DNA of 34,659 nt from Candidatus Acetothermia bacterium (GCA_016201405.1 JACQCZ010000002.1:1-34659), one strand, 5' to 3'; positions 1-7,936 are shown, counted from the stretch's first letter. Notes: generated by a model not told the origin, from the letters alone. Numbers and translations are program-made.

Positions 1-121
1 TCACCCCGGTGGAGTTTCGAGACGGTGTACGGATTCCCTTGCTGGAGCATGGGCGTCCATCCTCGCACCAGAGCAGCAAACGGCAGAATGGCAACCACAG
101 TCTCTACTTACGGGTGGTACT
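1..121 (+). mobile_element. Right end of an IS3-family insertion sequence
   Basis: The left edge of the window appears to be the 3' end of an insertion sequence. The 21 bases at 101-121, reverse-complemented, match 16 of 21 positions of the repeat that starts at 34542, just upstream of an IS3-type OrfA start. The reading frame here contains TPVEF, like the ending of IS3 OrfB transposases. The element interrupts a leftward DUF1579-like gene. That the two ends belong to the same element type is inferred from the shared repeat; the body of the element is outside the window. Confidence 0.6.
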
Positions 122-128
122 AAAATAG
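3..128 (+). CDS. Partial IS3-type transposase OrfB, C-terminal end
   Basis: An open frame enters from outside the window and runs 41 codons to TAG at 126-128. Its first residues, TPVEFRDG, resemble the region near the C-terminus of IS3-family OrfB proteins, after the catalytic DDE domain. The remaining residues are basic and not recognisable. The stop lies about five bases beyond the inferred IS end, so the last codons may be flanking DNA. The catalytic core is not in the window. The call rests on the short motif plus the adjacent inverted repeat and is moderate at best. Confidence 0.4.
   Translation, partial: TPVEFRDGVRIPLLEHGRPSSHQSSKRQNGNHSLYLRVVLK
101..121 (-). repeat. Terminal inverted repeat (right) of the IS element
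   Basis: Read on the minus strand, this begins AGTACCA and ends GTAGAGA. The element at 34542 begins TGTACCA and also ends GTAGAGA, with mismatches mainly in the middle. Confidence 0.55.
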
Positions 129-305
129 GGGGCAGGCCAGTAGGCCTTCGGAAGCGGGCAAAGTCGAGGTGAAGCGCAATTCGACGAAGCGATTCTCAAG
201 CACCCAATCTGCAGTGACATCTTGTTTCAATGGGGTGCTACCCATTTGACCCGTTAACTTCCAAGATCCGATAAGTCGATTAAGAAGGTCCAGTGCAGCG
301 TTCAC
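120..305 (-). pseudogene. DUF1579-like gene truncated by the IS insertion
   Basis: GTG start at 303-305 with AAGGA about 12 bases upstream. The 61 residues contain LIGSWKLTG, a QDVTADWVLENRFVEL stretch and a following beta-strand, which resemble the N-terminal part of DUF1579 proteins (lipocalin-like barrels, usually around 150 residues). The frame ends at TAG (120-122), exactly where the IS inverted repeat ends, so roughly the last 90 residues are missing. The simplest reading is that the IS element inserted into this gene. The remnant is unlikely to fold into a complete barrel. The family call is by motif only. Confidence 0.55.
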
Positions 306-488
306 TGTAAATAGTTTTCCTTTAGTAGTGACACGGCTAGTAGTGGCACGGCAGAAGCTACCTGAGAAGGTGCTCCGCTAACAACTTTAAAAAATCTTCA
401 GAGGCAGAAAAGTCATGAGATATACAACCAGCAATTGGACGAATGTTGCCCGACCCAATACGCACTGTGCTGTGTAAACAATAATTAA

Positions 489-551
489 AAGAGTGGCTTT
501 GAAGAGCTGAGAAGATTGGCGTGGAGCAACCGGCTCTTTTCAGCCACTCTT
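489..551 (-). terminator. Intrinsic terminator of the ABM-DinB operon
   Basis: The arms AAGAGTGGCT (489-498) and AGCCACTCTT (542-551) are perfectly complementary. A second inner helix pairs AAGAGC (502-507) with GCTCTT (533-538). On the minus strand the hairpin begins 12 bases after the DinB stop codon and is followed by TTTTAATTATT. Confidence 0.75.
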
Positions 552-563
552 AGCCCGAGCCTT

Positions 564-1082
564 TCAGAGCTGACGCCAGCCGGACCCGACCCAAATGATC
601 TCTGTCTTGTGATTCTTAAATAGAGTCAAGTTTAGTTGTGCTGCATGATTCTGGATGTGCCGGATGTTGTAGACGTGCAGCTCGGCCCTCGAAAAATTTC
701 TCCCTGGAAAATCGGGACGTGCATTGAGCGTTTCAGCGCTCTCTTCTCCGGTCACGTGCGCTGCTTTTTTGCGGCAATACGCTAGATAAGTCTTGATAAA
801 GGTTTTGTCGTAGAGCAGCACAGGAATGCGGTCCTCAAGCTCTTCATAATCACGAAATATGCGCTTGTTTTCTAAATGAAATGGCTGTAGTCGCACGGCT
901 GCCTCGTTCTGGCCCAGATAAATATCAGCAAATAACAGGGTGTGAAAGAGAACCTGGCAGAATGCGGTCTCGGCCACCGGAGCATCCCAAGTGCTGTCAG
1001 GACAGCGATCAATGCAGGCGTTCAGCGTGCAGAAGGCCGCTTCGTACTGATTCAAGAAGAGCTCTTTAAGTCTCTCAAGCAC
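564..1082 (-). CDS. DinB-like four-helix metalloprotein
   Basis: 172 residues, the usual length of the DinB/YfiT superfamily. The GTG start at 1080-1082 is chosen because AAGGAG lies 8 bases upstream. The three candidate metal ligands are H47 (in LFHTLLFADIY), H142 and H146 (HIQNH). Members are metal-binding four-helix bundles. Some are thiol-dependent transferases (bacillithiol or mycothiol S-transferases), but most have no known substrate, and nothing here identifies one. It is the last gene of a leftward operon, 70 bases after an ABM-fold gene and followed by a strong terminator. A second, divergent DinB-like gene lies at 4836-5333. Confidence 0.8.
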   Translation of the reverse strand: MLERLKELFLNQYEAAFCTLNACIDRCPDSTWDAPVAETAFCQVLFHTLLFADIYLGQNEAAVRLQPFHLENKRIFRDYEELEDRIPVLLYDKTFIKTYLAYCRKKAAHVTGEESAETLNARPDFPGRNFSRAELHVYNIRHIQNHAAQLNLTLFKNHKTEIIWVGSGWRQL

Positions 1083-1152
1083 GGGCTAAGCTCCTTCTGG
1101 CGATTGATCCGTTGAATCTCATTTAGACTTCTCATTCAATGCTCTATCGGAA

Positions 1153-1455
1153 CTAATTACCAGAAGCATCCGTCCGATAATGATGAAGATAAGTCTGCTG
1201 AAGCAAACGCTTTTCTGCTGGGTCAATGGATGGCTCTTGCCAGTGATCCCGGGTAAATTCCTTCAAAGAGTCCAAATCTTTCCAGGTAGTCACCATCAAG
1301 AATTCATTCGTCCTCTTCTCGATGGGTGTGCCAATATGAGCGGAGACCAGTCCAGCGTATTGCTGGACCATGGGGAGGGCTTGCTCACGAAAGAAACGCT
1401 CGAACTCGTCCTCCATTCCGGCATGGACTCGGGCACGAAAGCCACGAATAATCAT
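1153..1455 (-). CDS. Antibiotic-biosynthesis-monooxygenase (ABM) fold protein
   Basis: A protein of 100 residues beginning MIIRGFRARV. The start is set at 1453-1455 because its ATG overlaps the upstream gene's TGA in an ATGA arrangement (1452-1455), which suggests translational coupling; a longer frame exists but would extend far into the upstream gene. The stretch PMVQQYAGLVSAHIG followed by EFLMVTTWKDLDSL matches the beta-alpha-beta-beta pattern of dimeric alpha/beta-barrel (ABM-like) domains. The family includes small monooxygenases, haem-degrading enzymes and stress proteins. The substrate cannot be told. It probably pairs or acts with its upstream paralogue-like neighbour. Confidence 0.7.
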   Translation of the reverse strand: MIIRGFRARVHAGMEDEFERFFREQALPMVQQYAGLVSAHIGTPIEKRTNEFLMVTTWKDLDSLKEFTRDHWQEPSIDPAEKRLLQQTYLHHYRTDASGN

Positions 1456-1760
1456 CGGGAAGAGCTTAAATCGGCGTAGGTCAGAATTAGAATCTCGCCA
1501 GCGGTGACCTGTGGCGGAGAGAGCTTCAGATCCGCCAGGTCCTTCTTGACCCACTCGTGCGATCTCTTCGTCGATTCGTCGGCTCCTGCTTTGTCCTGAA
1601 AGATGCTAGTCGAGAGCATTACGCCGTTGCCCGCATTGACCAGATTGTACGCCACAAATCCGGGAATTTTGCTGATGAGCGGCACAAAGCCCGCTTTGAC
1701 TCGCCGCTCGACCTCTTTGGGATTGTCAATCTTCTCATAGCGCCTGACGGTCAGATACAT
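1452..1760 (-). CDS. ABM-like dimeric alpha/beta-barrel protein
   Basis: A protein of 102 residues, first gene of the leftward operon. ATG at 1758-1760 is preceded by GAAGGAG at good spacing. The sequence reads MYLTVRRYEKIDNPKEV, then GFVPLISKIPGFVAYNLV and MLSTSIFQDKAGADES. That pattern is common in small one-domain proteins of the ABM/dimeric-barrel superfamily, where the PGF turn and the strand that follows form the barrel edge. It overlaps the next ABM gene by four bases, and two adjacent single-domain ABM genes could form a heterodimer (inference). Function unknown; no cofactor-binding residue is obvious. Confidence 0.7.
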   Translation of the reverse strand: MYLTVRRYEKIDNPKEVERRVKAGFVPLISKIPGFVAYNLVNAGNGVMLSTSIFQDKAGADESTKRSHEWVKKDLADLKLSPPQVTAGEILILTYADLSSSR

Positions 1761-1970
1761 AGATTTCTCCTTCCGGAATTCAACCCGCGTTTCGCGGGGT
1801 AAACTCCAATTGCGAAGAGATTAATCTTGACGGCACAATCTGTCAACTCGGCACATCTCGATCCGTTGATATCGAGGCAAAGGAGCCGCTCCGAGTCACC
1901 ATGATCTTCCTTCGTTGACTCGCAAAATCCAATCGCAAGTGATGTTTTCTGATGGGCCAGAAAGGGCACA

Positions 1971-1998
1971 CCCTCTGAGCTTGTTTACATTCAGAGGG
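1971..1998 (-). terminator. Possible terminator hairpin after the large secreted-protein gene
   Basis: CCCTCTGA (1971-1978) and TCAGAGGG (1991-1998) form a perfect 8-bp stem with a 12-base loop, starting 42 bases beyond the stop of the leftward gene at 2041-4317. No long U tract follows, so it may be only a 3'-end-protecting hairpin. Confidence 0.4.
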
Positions 1999-2040
1999 GC
2001 GTCTGGTCTATCGATAAGTCGATGAGATGTGATCGGTAAT

Positions 2041-4317
2041 CTATCTTATCAAAATGAGCTTCTTCACTTCACTGCTACGCATCTGCCCCTCAATCCCTCT
2101 GACCTTGACGACATAGAGGTACGTGCCGTTGGCCAATGGAGCGCCGTTAGTGTTGACCTGGTTCCAGCTCAGGTGGTTGCCAGCCGTCTCTTGGTTGAAG
2201 ACGAGCGCGCCATTCAAGCTGAAGACCTGAACGCTCATGGAATCAATGCTCTGGCCAGTGACTGTGAACGTAGTTGTGCCGAGCCCGCTCGACTGGAGCT
2301 CAACTCTTTGCAGCATTGCACTGGCTCCTGTTGGCGTATTGCAGATATTGGTCTGACCGACCCAGGCATCGACACCTGCAAAGAAGAGGGTGTCGCCGAT
2401 CTGGTTGCCGACCCAGCCATCGATCATGGCGAAGAACTCGGGGTCATCGAGGAAGCAGCTCTTGTTGGTGTCAAAGGCGGCTAAGCTGTTGGGAGTGCTG
2501 GGATGCTGAGGAGCGGCCACCGTGAAGCTGTAGGTCTCAGGCCCGGTGTTGAGGAAGTTGGAGCCGCAGCTACCTGGGCCACCAACGTTTCCATGGGGTG
2601 CCGGCACTGTCAATGCTGTGGCTCCAAAGATTTTGCAAGGGTGAGTCACGCCACCGGTGGCGCTATTCTGAGCGGTGTCATCATAGGATTGCAGCCCGAG
2701 GAGCACATCGACCATGCCGCCTGCGGCGTTGTCATCAACATCGACAGTCCAGATAAGAATGAGTGGATGGGTGCCAGTCTTGATCGGACCCAAAACAATT
2801 CTCGTGGACGGGTCAGAGCCATTGGCTACTGGATTGCCATCGCTGGTGTAGAGAATCTGCTCCTGACGGCCGCCGAACTGGGCGATCGCTTCGCCGGTCT
2901 GCTCATTGAACTTGGGGACGACCTGCTCAACGATCTCTCCCGATTGGAAAAGAATTCCATCTCCGCCGCCCTGAATGGTCGCCAGCGTGTGGAATGGAAC
3001 AATTTGCGCCGTCACATCCGCTGCTGCAACTCCAGGGATGAAGCAATCAATATCATCCTGAGCCCTGACATCCGCAGCCTTGAGTCCAGTAAAAGTGCAC
3101 TCATCGGCATACATTCTGACGGTGCTCATAAATCTGGCCTCTGGCCCTCGGAAGATGAGGGTGGCGCCATTGATGCCAGTGGCATAGCCATCGGTGCCGG
3201 GACTAGGAATGCAGGGAATGGCATTGAGACCTCCGGCAATCGTTGGCGGTGCGCCTGCAATCGGAGGCAGAACTGCGGTGATCGTGTTGGCCAGCTCGCC
3301 GCCATCGCAGAGACCGACGGCCATGGCAATCGCCTCGCGCTCACCGGGGCGAATCTTCAAGGCTCTGAAACGGCTCAGAAGACCTTCACCACTCAGCCCA
3401 CCCGTGAAGGTCAATGATTTGACAGAGCTCTCGGGAGAGCCGCTGCCGTTCGAGATATTCTCTAGTGGTGTGTGGCTGCTCGGCAGTCCGCCGATCATAT
3501 CCAGTCTCACGTTGCTGGCCTGCGGATTGACGGAACTTGAGAAGCCGCTGCTGATCGTATAAGAGCTTATGCCCGTCGTGCCTGGAATGTCTCCTGCCAA
3601 GGCTTCGAGAGAGAGGCCAAACTGGCTGCCCGTCTTAGGGCTGTCGCCAATCACAGTGATAGCGAGCAATGCAATGAAGCAGCCGTTTTGTGTCAGCCCG
3701 CCCCCCCCAGCGGGGCCGCTGTTTGTGCCGCTCTCTGGACCAATGCCATGGACTGGAGGTGCATCGAGATTCCCGATCAAACATGAGAGCCCATCAACGT
3801 TGCTGAGGAATACAAGCGGGCTCTGGGGGCCGTTGAAGAAGATTGCACCGTCCTTTGAATCAAGATCAGAGCCTGGCTTTGTCTGCAGGATCAAGTCAAG
3901 CAGCGGGTCATACAGACCATTGGCATTGATGTCCCAGACCAGCTTGACGATCGTGATATCAGCGTCTGCCGCGCTGCTGATCGTCGGCTTCAAACGCACG
4001 GCCATCAAGTTGAGGCCGGTGCCGCCAAACCTCTCGCCGACGATACCCGGAAAACAATTGGGGGGTGGAATGATGCTCGTATCGGGCACATAATCATTGG
4101 CCACTACCCAGGTGCCCGCCACAATCTCATCGTTGGGATTTGCGGTGCGCACATTGCTAAATCCAGTAGTCGTAAATTGATCTGTGCTCAGCACAGCACC
4201 TACTCGGCAGCCCGATGGGGGTATGACACCAGGGAGTTGAAATAACTCGGACCTTCCTTCATTGGCCATGAGCAACACAATCACAATGGCCGTTATCATC
4301 ATGACTATCCGTCTCAT
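2041..4317 (-). CDS. Large secreted protein with dockerin-like segment and FlgD-like C-terminal module
   Basis: 758 residues. ATG at 4315-4317 with TAAGGAGG upstream. Residues 1-24 are a Sec signal peptide (hydrophobic IVMMITAIVIVLLMA, then a polar region). Residues 25-610 are Gly-, Pro- and Ser-rich beta-type sequence with no domain I can name. Around residues 616-660 there is an Asp/Asn-rich loop (FDTNKSCFLDDPEFF) followed by two matching helices, MIDGWVG and GVDAWVG, resembling a degenerate dockerin or EF-hand pair. The last 80 residues match FlgD-like or sorting-type C-terminal Ig modules: SMSVQVFSLNG, a Trp in HLSWNQV, then LANGTYLYVV and EVKKLILIR. The same ending occurs in the genes at 29221-31008 and 31257-32450. 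Probably exported and surface-attached; role unknown. Confidence 0.75.
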   Translation of the reverse strand: MRRIVMMITAIVIVLLMANEGRSELFQLPGVIPPSGCRVGAVLSTDQFTTTGFSNVRTANPNDEIVAGTWVVANDYVPDTSIIPPPNCFPGIVGERFGGTGLNLMAVRLKPTISSAADADITIVKLVWDINANGLYDPLLDLILQTKPGSDLDSKDGAIFFNGPQSPLVFLSNVDGLSCLIGNLDAPPVHGIGPESGTNSGPAGGGGLTQNGCFIALLAITVIGDSPKTGSQFGLSLEALAGDIPGTTGISSYTISSGFSSSVNPQASNVRLDMIGGLPSSHTPLENISNGSGSPESSVKSLTFTGGLSGEGLLSRFRALKIRPGEREAIAMAVGLCDGGELANTITAVLPPIAGAPPTIAGGLNAIPCIPSPGTDGYATGINGATLIFRGPEARFMSTVRMYADECTFTGLKAADVRAQDDIDCFIPGVAAADVTAQIVPFHTLATIQGGGDGILFQSGEIVEQVVPKFNEQTGEAIAQFGGRQEQILYTSDGNPVANGSDPSTRIVLGPIKTGTHPLILIWTVDVDDNAAGGMVDVLLGLQSYDDTAQNSATGGVTHPCKIFGATALTVPAPHGNVGGPGSCGSNFLNTGPETYSFTVAAPQHPSTPNSLAAFDTNKSCFLDDPEFFAMIDGWVGNQIGDTLFFAGVDAWVGQTNICNTPTGASAMLQRVELQSSGLGTTTFTVTGQSIDSMSVQVFSLNGALVFNQETAGNHLSWNQVNTNGAPLANGTYLYVVKVRGIEGQMRSSEVKKLILIR

Positions 4318-4835
4318 CGCTAAAAAGCCTCCTTACCGCCCAGATCAAAATTCAATGTCACCACCAAACGATTAAAGAAATAGTAAACTTATCTGCCGAG
4401 AAGCGCAATTACCTCAATCACCTCTACCTCTTCTAAAAAATGCAACCCAATGACCACACACAGCTTCATGGATGTCTCATGGACTCCGCAAAGGTTGGAA
4501 TGAGCAATTTATCCATTAAAATAGCTCAAAATGCCTATGCAAAAGCCTTGACTTACCCAATTCCGGATTGTTATACGGGGCTTACGAGATATCCTCGTTA
4601 TTGCTACTCAACTCCCTTTCGGTGTGCCATGCAGCATAGAGCGGTATAATCACTCGTTTGGCTGCAGCAGCCAGGCGCAGGTAGCGATCTATTGAGTGGA
4701 CGGCATCCTATGGCTCGAGCAGTCGCTTGGGCAATGTGGCTCTATCTTGTTGGCTCGAAGAGTCTGCCATGCCCGTCATCGCATAGGGATCTGCCTTCCA
4801 GTGACTGACTGAACCGAAGTTCGCGAGGAGAGATT
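4318..4835. other. Intergenic region between divergent genes
   Basis: About 520 bases with no convincing gene. The open frame at 4440-4649 (69 codons) has no ribosome binding site and no recognisable sequence. On the plus strand TTGACT (4548-4553) and TATACG (4572-4577), 18 bases apart, form a plausible promoter, but it lies some 260 bases before the DinB-like gene at 4836. Confidence 0.5.
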
Positions 4836-5333
4836 ATGTTGGAAACATACCTAAAACTAATAAACGTCTGCTACTTCGAGCTGGGAGAAGCCTTCAAGGG
4901 CCTGAAAGACGAAAATGTCTGGAAGCGCCCTGCCCCGGGCCTCCTTTCCGTAGGCGAGGTATCCGGCCACATCGCCTATTGGGAGGCGTTAAGGCTGGCC
5001 GGTGAGGGAGAAGACCCATCAAAATGCAAAGTGAAGAGCCCTCTGATCGATCGCCGCTTCCGCTATTACAAATCCACCCTGGAAACTCCCCCATCGGACG
5101 AACACCTGCGCATGACCGCGGAAGAGGTCCACAAAGAGCTGGTCAGGATTCACCAGGAATCGGTCGCTCATTTTAAGACGCTCAATCCCAGCCTCTCGTC
5201 CGCCATGCACGGCTACCCCGGGAACTTCACCTACGGCGCCATGCTAGAGTACCGGGTCTTCCACATCGCCTACCACACCGGCCAAATCTACTCCGCCCGG
5301 CATCTCATGGGAGAGGAGACGGTGGATAATTGA
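4836..5333 (+). CDS. DinB-like four-helix metalloprotein
   Basis: 165 residues, full length for the DinB superfamily. ATG at 4836 with GAGGAGAG just upstream. Candidate metal ligands are H45 (VSGHIAYWEAL), H143 and H147 (FHIAYHTGQIY); the last motif, HxxxH before a helix ending in Tyr, is typical of the family. It stands alone on the plus strand. The sequence differs clearly from the DinB-like protein at 564-1082, so they are not recent duplicates. The gene looks richer in G and C than the intergenic DNA around it. Substrate unknown; thiol transferase or metal-dependent hydrolase activity is possible from the family only. Confidence 0.82.
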   Translation: MLETYLKLINVCYFELGEAFKGLKDENVWKRPAPGLLSVGEVSGHIAYWEALRLAGEGEDPSKCKVKSPLIDRRFRYYKSTLETPPSDEHLRMTAEEVHKELVRIHQESVAHFKTLNPSLSSAMHGYPGNFTYGAMLEYRVFHIAYHTGQIYSARHLMGEETVDN

Positions 5334-5777
5334 GCCAGCCGCTCTGAGTCATGAGTGCTCTATGGCTGCTCGGGTCGTGTTGCAAAGTTTGTCTTGCCTC
5401 GATTCGTGTGATCCCAAGAAAGATACAAACGACCCCTTCAGGTGGCGGCAATTTCAAGGTGTGATCATTCATAGTGTGAATCGAAGAGGTGTTGACTTGT
5501 GCAAGACGCCCATGCGCATAGCTTGGGAAAGTTGTGTATCCCGTCACCTTCAACCAAAAACGCTCAGTTGTTCTGCTTCTCTTCTACATTGGTATTCACA
5601 GCCTATTCTGTTACCCAGCATTTGGGTGATTGGCTCTATATTCTCTCAAGGTCTGTCTGTCGGATAGAAAGAAACTGCCTTCCCAATCAGAATTATCTCA
5701 TTAAACGATTTTTAAACGATCAGAGCGTAAGATGAATTATGTGGGTCGCGATAAGACCCACCTTTAAGGAGGGAACA
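5334..5777 (+). promoter_or_regulatory. Intergenic region with leader hairpin before the collagen-like gene
   Basis: About 440 bases without a convincing gene; frames at 5362-5667 and 5499-5735 lack ribosome binding sites and similarity. Near the right end a direct repeat TTAAACGAT occurs twice (5701-5709 and 5712-5720). A perfect 7-bp hairpin, GTGGGTC (5741-5747) with GACCCAC (5755-5761), sits directly in front of the AAGGAGG of the next gene. It could control access to that ribosome binding site or stabilise the 5' end. Confidence 0.4.
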
Positions 5778-7223
5778 ATGAAGACGTTCCTCGGGCAAAA
5801 CGCCAGTCTTTTGAAGTCTGCGCGCAGGGTATCTGTCAAGAGAGTGTTGCAGCTGGTGGTTGGGCTCGCACTTCTTGATGGTTGGATTCTCGGCCAAGGG
5901 GCAGTGCCACCTGCAGCGCCTACTATTGCCCCCTGGGTAAGGAATGCGAGCACATCAACCCAAGTAGAGCTTGGCGATCCTGCAAATGATGCCGTGGTCA
6001 TCGGGTCGGTATCAAATTCTCAATTGCAGGGTAATAAGGTGACTATCTCTGGCAATTTGGGCCTGCTGGGCGTGCTCAAATGCAGCGCGTGTATTGGGGT
6101 AGGCGATATAGCTTCTAACGCGGTTCCACCGGGTCCTCCAGGCCCTCCAGGTGCTAAGGGCCAGAAGGGTGACCCAGGTTCCCAAGGGGCACAGGGTGCT
6201 CAAGGTCAGAAGGGTGACCCAGGTTCCCAAGGCACACAAGGTTCGCAAGGCCAGAAGGGTGATAAGGGCGACCCGGGCCTGCAAGGCACACAGGGTTCTC
6301 AAGGTCAGAAGGGTGATAAGGGCGACCCAGGCCCCCAGGGTGGAATTACAGCACTTGCAGCAGGGCCCGGCCTAATCGGCGGCGGCACGAGTGGGAATAT
6401 AAGTTTGAGCTTGGCCCTACCCGCGCCTGGGAGCGGTTTGGATATCGTTCTATCTCCACCTCAATCTGTTCCAAGCCTTAGCCTCATGAACTGCGTGAAC
6501 GGCGGGAGCGTGTCACTAAAGAGCATTTTGGTTTTCGGCCCGGTGCCTGAACAGTGGCAATGCGCTACTGCTGGAGGGCTTGGAAGTGGTTTGGACTTCA
6601 TTCCCTCTTCAAATTCATCTGCTCCACCTACTCTCAGCCTCATGAGCTGCGGGAACGGGGCGAGTGCGACGCCATACAGCATTCTGTTTTCTGGCCCTTC
6701 TCCTGAAGAGTGGAAATGCGCAGCCGCTGGAGGACCTAACGATAATTTGACCTTCGCTCCCTTAAATGCCACCGATGGCACTCTCCACCTCACCCTGGCA
6801 CCTTGCAGCTCTCCCAACCAGATTTTGTTATGGTCTGGATCAAACTGGATTTGTGCTATGGCCTCTGAACATGTCAGTGACCGAAACCTGAAAGAGAACT
6901 TTGCCTCGGTGGACAAAAATGAGGTGCTGCAGAAACTTGTATCGCTTCCCATCACAGCCTGGAACTACAAAGCCGAAAATCCTTCGATTCGCCACCTCGG
7001 CCCTGTGGCACAGGACTTCTATGCAACTTTCAATTTAGGAGGGAGCGATAAGACCATCAGCTCGGTGGACGAAGAAGGCGTTGCATTGGCCTCAATCCAG
7101 AGCTTGTACCAACTGTTAATGGAGAAGGATCAGCAGATAAAACAGCTCACGAAAGAGGTTCAAGAATTGCAACAGGAATTCAAACAACTGAAAGATGCTT
7201 TTGAGGTACAGGAGCAACGGTAA
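5778..7223 (+). CDS. Secreted collagen-like fibre protein with C-terminal S74 intramolecular chaperone
   Basis: 481 residues. ATG at 5778 is chosen over an upstream in-frame ATG at 5739 because AAGGAGG lies a few bases before it. A hydrophobic segment near residues 22-38 ([10 protein letters not shown]) acts as signal peptide or anchor. Residues 119-188 are 23 uninterrupted Gly-X-Y triplets with GDP, GQK and GPP units: a collagen-like triple helix. Then come [14 protein letters not shown], a trimeric-fibre-like strand, and three repeats ending in Trp/Cys. Residues 366-450 match the S74 endosialidase-type chaperone: SDRNLKENF holds the Ser (367) and Lys (372) of the self-cleavage dyad. The last 40 residues are coiled coil. 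Such domains trimerise fibres and then cut themselves off. Probably a surface fibre; no phage genes are nearby. Confidence 0.85.
   Translation: MKTFLGQNASLLKSARRVSVKRVLQLVVGLALLDGWILGQGAVPPAAPTIAPWVRNASTSTQVELGDPANDAVVIGSVSNSQLQGNKVTISGNLGLLGVLKCSACIGVGDIASNAVPPGPPGPPGAKGQKGDPGSQGAQGAQGQKGDPGSQGTQGSQGQKGDKGDPGLQGTQGSQGQKGDKGDPGPQGGITALAAGPGLIGGGTSGNISLSLALPAPGSGLDIVLSPPQSVPSLSLMNCVNGGSVSLKSILVFGPVPEQWQCATAGGLGSGLDFIPSSNSSAPPTLSLMSCGNGASATPYSILFSGPSPEEWKCAAAGGPNDNLTFAPLNATDGTLHLTLAPCSSPNQILLWSGSNWICAMASEHVSDRNLKENFASVDKNEVLQKLVSLPITAWNYKAENPSIRHLGPVAQDFYATFNLGGSDKTISSVDEEGVALASIQSLYQLLMEKDQQIKQLTKEVQELQQEFKQLKDAFEVQEQR
6132..6341 (+). repeat. Collagen-like Gly-X-Y tract
   Basis: A run of 23 Gly-X-Y triplets plus a final Gly. 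At DNA level blocks such as CAGAAGGGTGA recur four times in near-identical copies, so the tract could expand or shrink by slippage or recombination. Confidence 0.9.
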
Positions 7224-7234
7224 TAGCGATCTAA

Positions 7235-7278
7235 AAGGTGCTGACCGGAGCTGCCATAGTAGCCCTGGTCAGCGCCTT
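7235..7278 (+). terminator. Hairpin downstream of the collagen-like gene
   Basis: AAGGTGCTGACC (7235-7246) pairs with GGTCAGCGCCTT (7267-7278): 12 bp with one G-T pair and a 20-base loop, 11 bases after the stop codon. No T tract follows. Confidence 0.5.
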
Positions 7279-7399
7279 AATGAACAACAGGACAGCCGAA
7301 AAAATCTATGGAATGCCCTATGAAACAACTCATCGATATGATTCTATCAAGAAAGCTCAATCTCTACTCTGCTCCAATACAGATTGGCTCAAACGGGGG

Positions 7400-7657
7400 C
7401 TAAGAGAGAACCTTTGAATTCTGTGCATCCAGTCGTTGCCCAATCCATGCTTTGATTACCGCTTGGCGAGAAATATTCAATCTCTTTGCTTCTTTATCAA
7501 GCTTGGCAACCATCCATTCGGGGAAATCAACGTTGACTCTCTTGGGCTCTAACCCCGGCCTTCGCGCGGTGTCCAGATCAAGATACTCAATGATCTCTTC
7601 CTTGTTCTCATCGAATTTTCTATCAAAGTCCTTTGCTTTCAGTCTCTTGCTGCTCAT
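7400..7657 (-). CDS. brnA: BrnA-like antitoxin
   Basis: 85 residues. It follows the BrnT-like toxin and overlaps its 3' end by 35 bases, the normal toxin-first order of brnTA. The N-terminal part is charged (KDFDRKFDENKEEIIEYLD). The C-terminal part, KRVNVDFPEWMVAKLDKEAKRLNISRQAVIKAWIGQRL, read in sections, is a ribbon-helix-helix of the CopG/BrnA type: a beta strand and two helices that dimerise to bind DNA. The antitoxin is expected to neutralise BrnT and, with it, repress the operon at the operator near 7906-7936. Confidence 0.8.
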   Translation of the reverse strand: MSSKRLKAKDFDRKFDENKEEIIEYLDLDTARRPGLEPKRVNVDFPEWMVAKLDKEAKRLNISRQAVIKAWIGQRLDAQNSKVLS

Positions 7658-7907
7658 AGAGTTTCACCTCGCTCTTTCTTGATCTTCTAACTGAAATTAA
7701 TCTGATATTATTAGCGCGATGAGTGATAATGGCGGTCCACATTCTCCCATCATTTTCTCCAATTACCAGCTGCCTCGGTTCATCTTCTGTTACCACATCA
7801 ATGACGAGCAAGGCAGGATCAGACCACAACGTTTGTGCATCTTCAAAATCGATCCCGTGTTTTCTCTTATTTTCAGAACTCTTGATAGGATCATACTCGA
7901 ACAGCAT
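7623..7907 (-). CDS. brnT: BrnT-like ribonuclease toxin
   Basis: 94 residues, typical for BrnT (RelE-fold ribonuclease). It begins MLFEYDPIKSSENKRKHGIDFEDA, matching the family opening FEWDPxKxxxNxxKHGxxFEEA. Later TAIITHRANNIRLISVRRSRKSEVKLYEQ carries the Arg-rich and Glu residues of the family active-site end. It is the first gene of the pair, with brnA overlapping it. No Shine-Dalgarno is visible before the ATG at 7905-7907; a TATAGT 9 bases upstream suggests a leaderless or nearly leaderless transcript. In characterised homologues the toxin cuts RNA and stops translation. Confidence 0.85.
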   Translation of the reverse strand: MLFEYDPIKSSENKRKHGIDFEDAQTLWSDPALLVIDVVTEDEPRQLVIGENDGRMWTAIITHRANNIRLISVRRSRKSEVKLYEQQETESKGL

Positions 7908-7936
7908 AGTATATTTACTATACCATAACTATACTG
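7906..7936 (-). promoter_or_regulatory. Probable brnTA operator
   Basis: A perfect inverted repeat ATAGTA (7906-7911), TATT, TACTAT (7916-7921) overlaps the brnT start codon, and a further half-site-like ACTATAC follows at 7928-7934. In characterised brnTA systems the complex represses its own promoter, so an AT-rich palindrome here fits as operator. Confidence 0.55.

Noticed and set aside
2503-3417. Long open frame (304 codons, plus strand)
   Set aside because: It lies fully antisense to the secreted-protein gene, has no ribosome site and no recognisable sequence.
4440-4649. 69-codon plus-strand frame
   Set aside because: No ribosome site, no domain, composition like intergenic DNA.
5778-7223. 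Prophage tail-fibre gene because of the S74 domain
   Set aside because: No capsid, terminase, integrase or tail genes nearby; a signal segment and collagen tract fit a bacterial surface protein.
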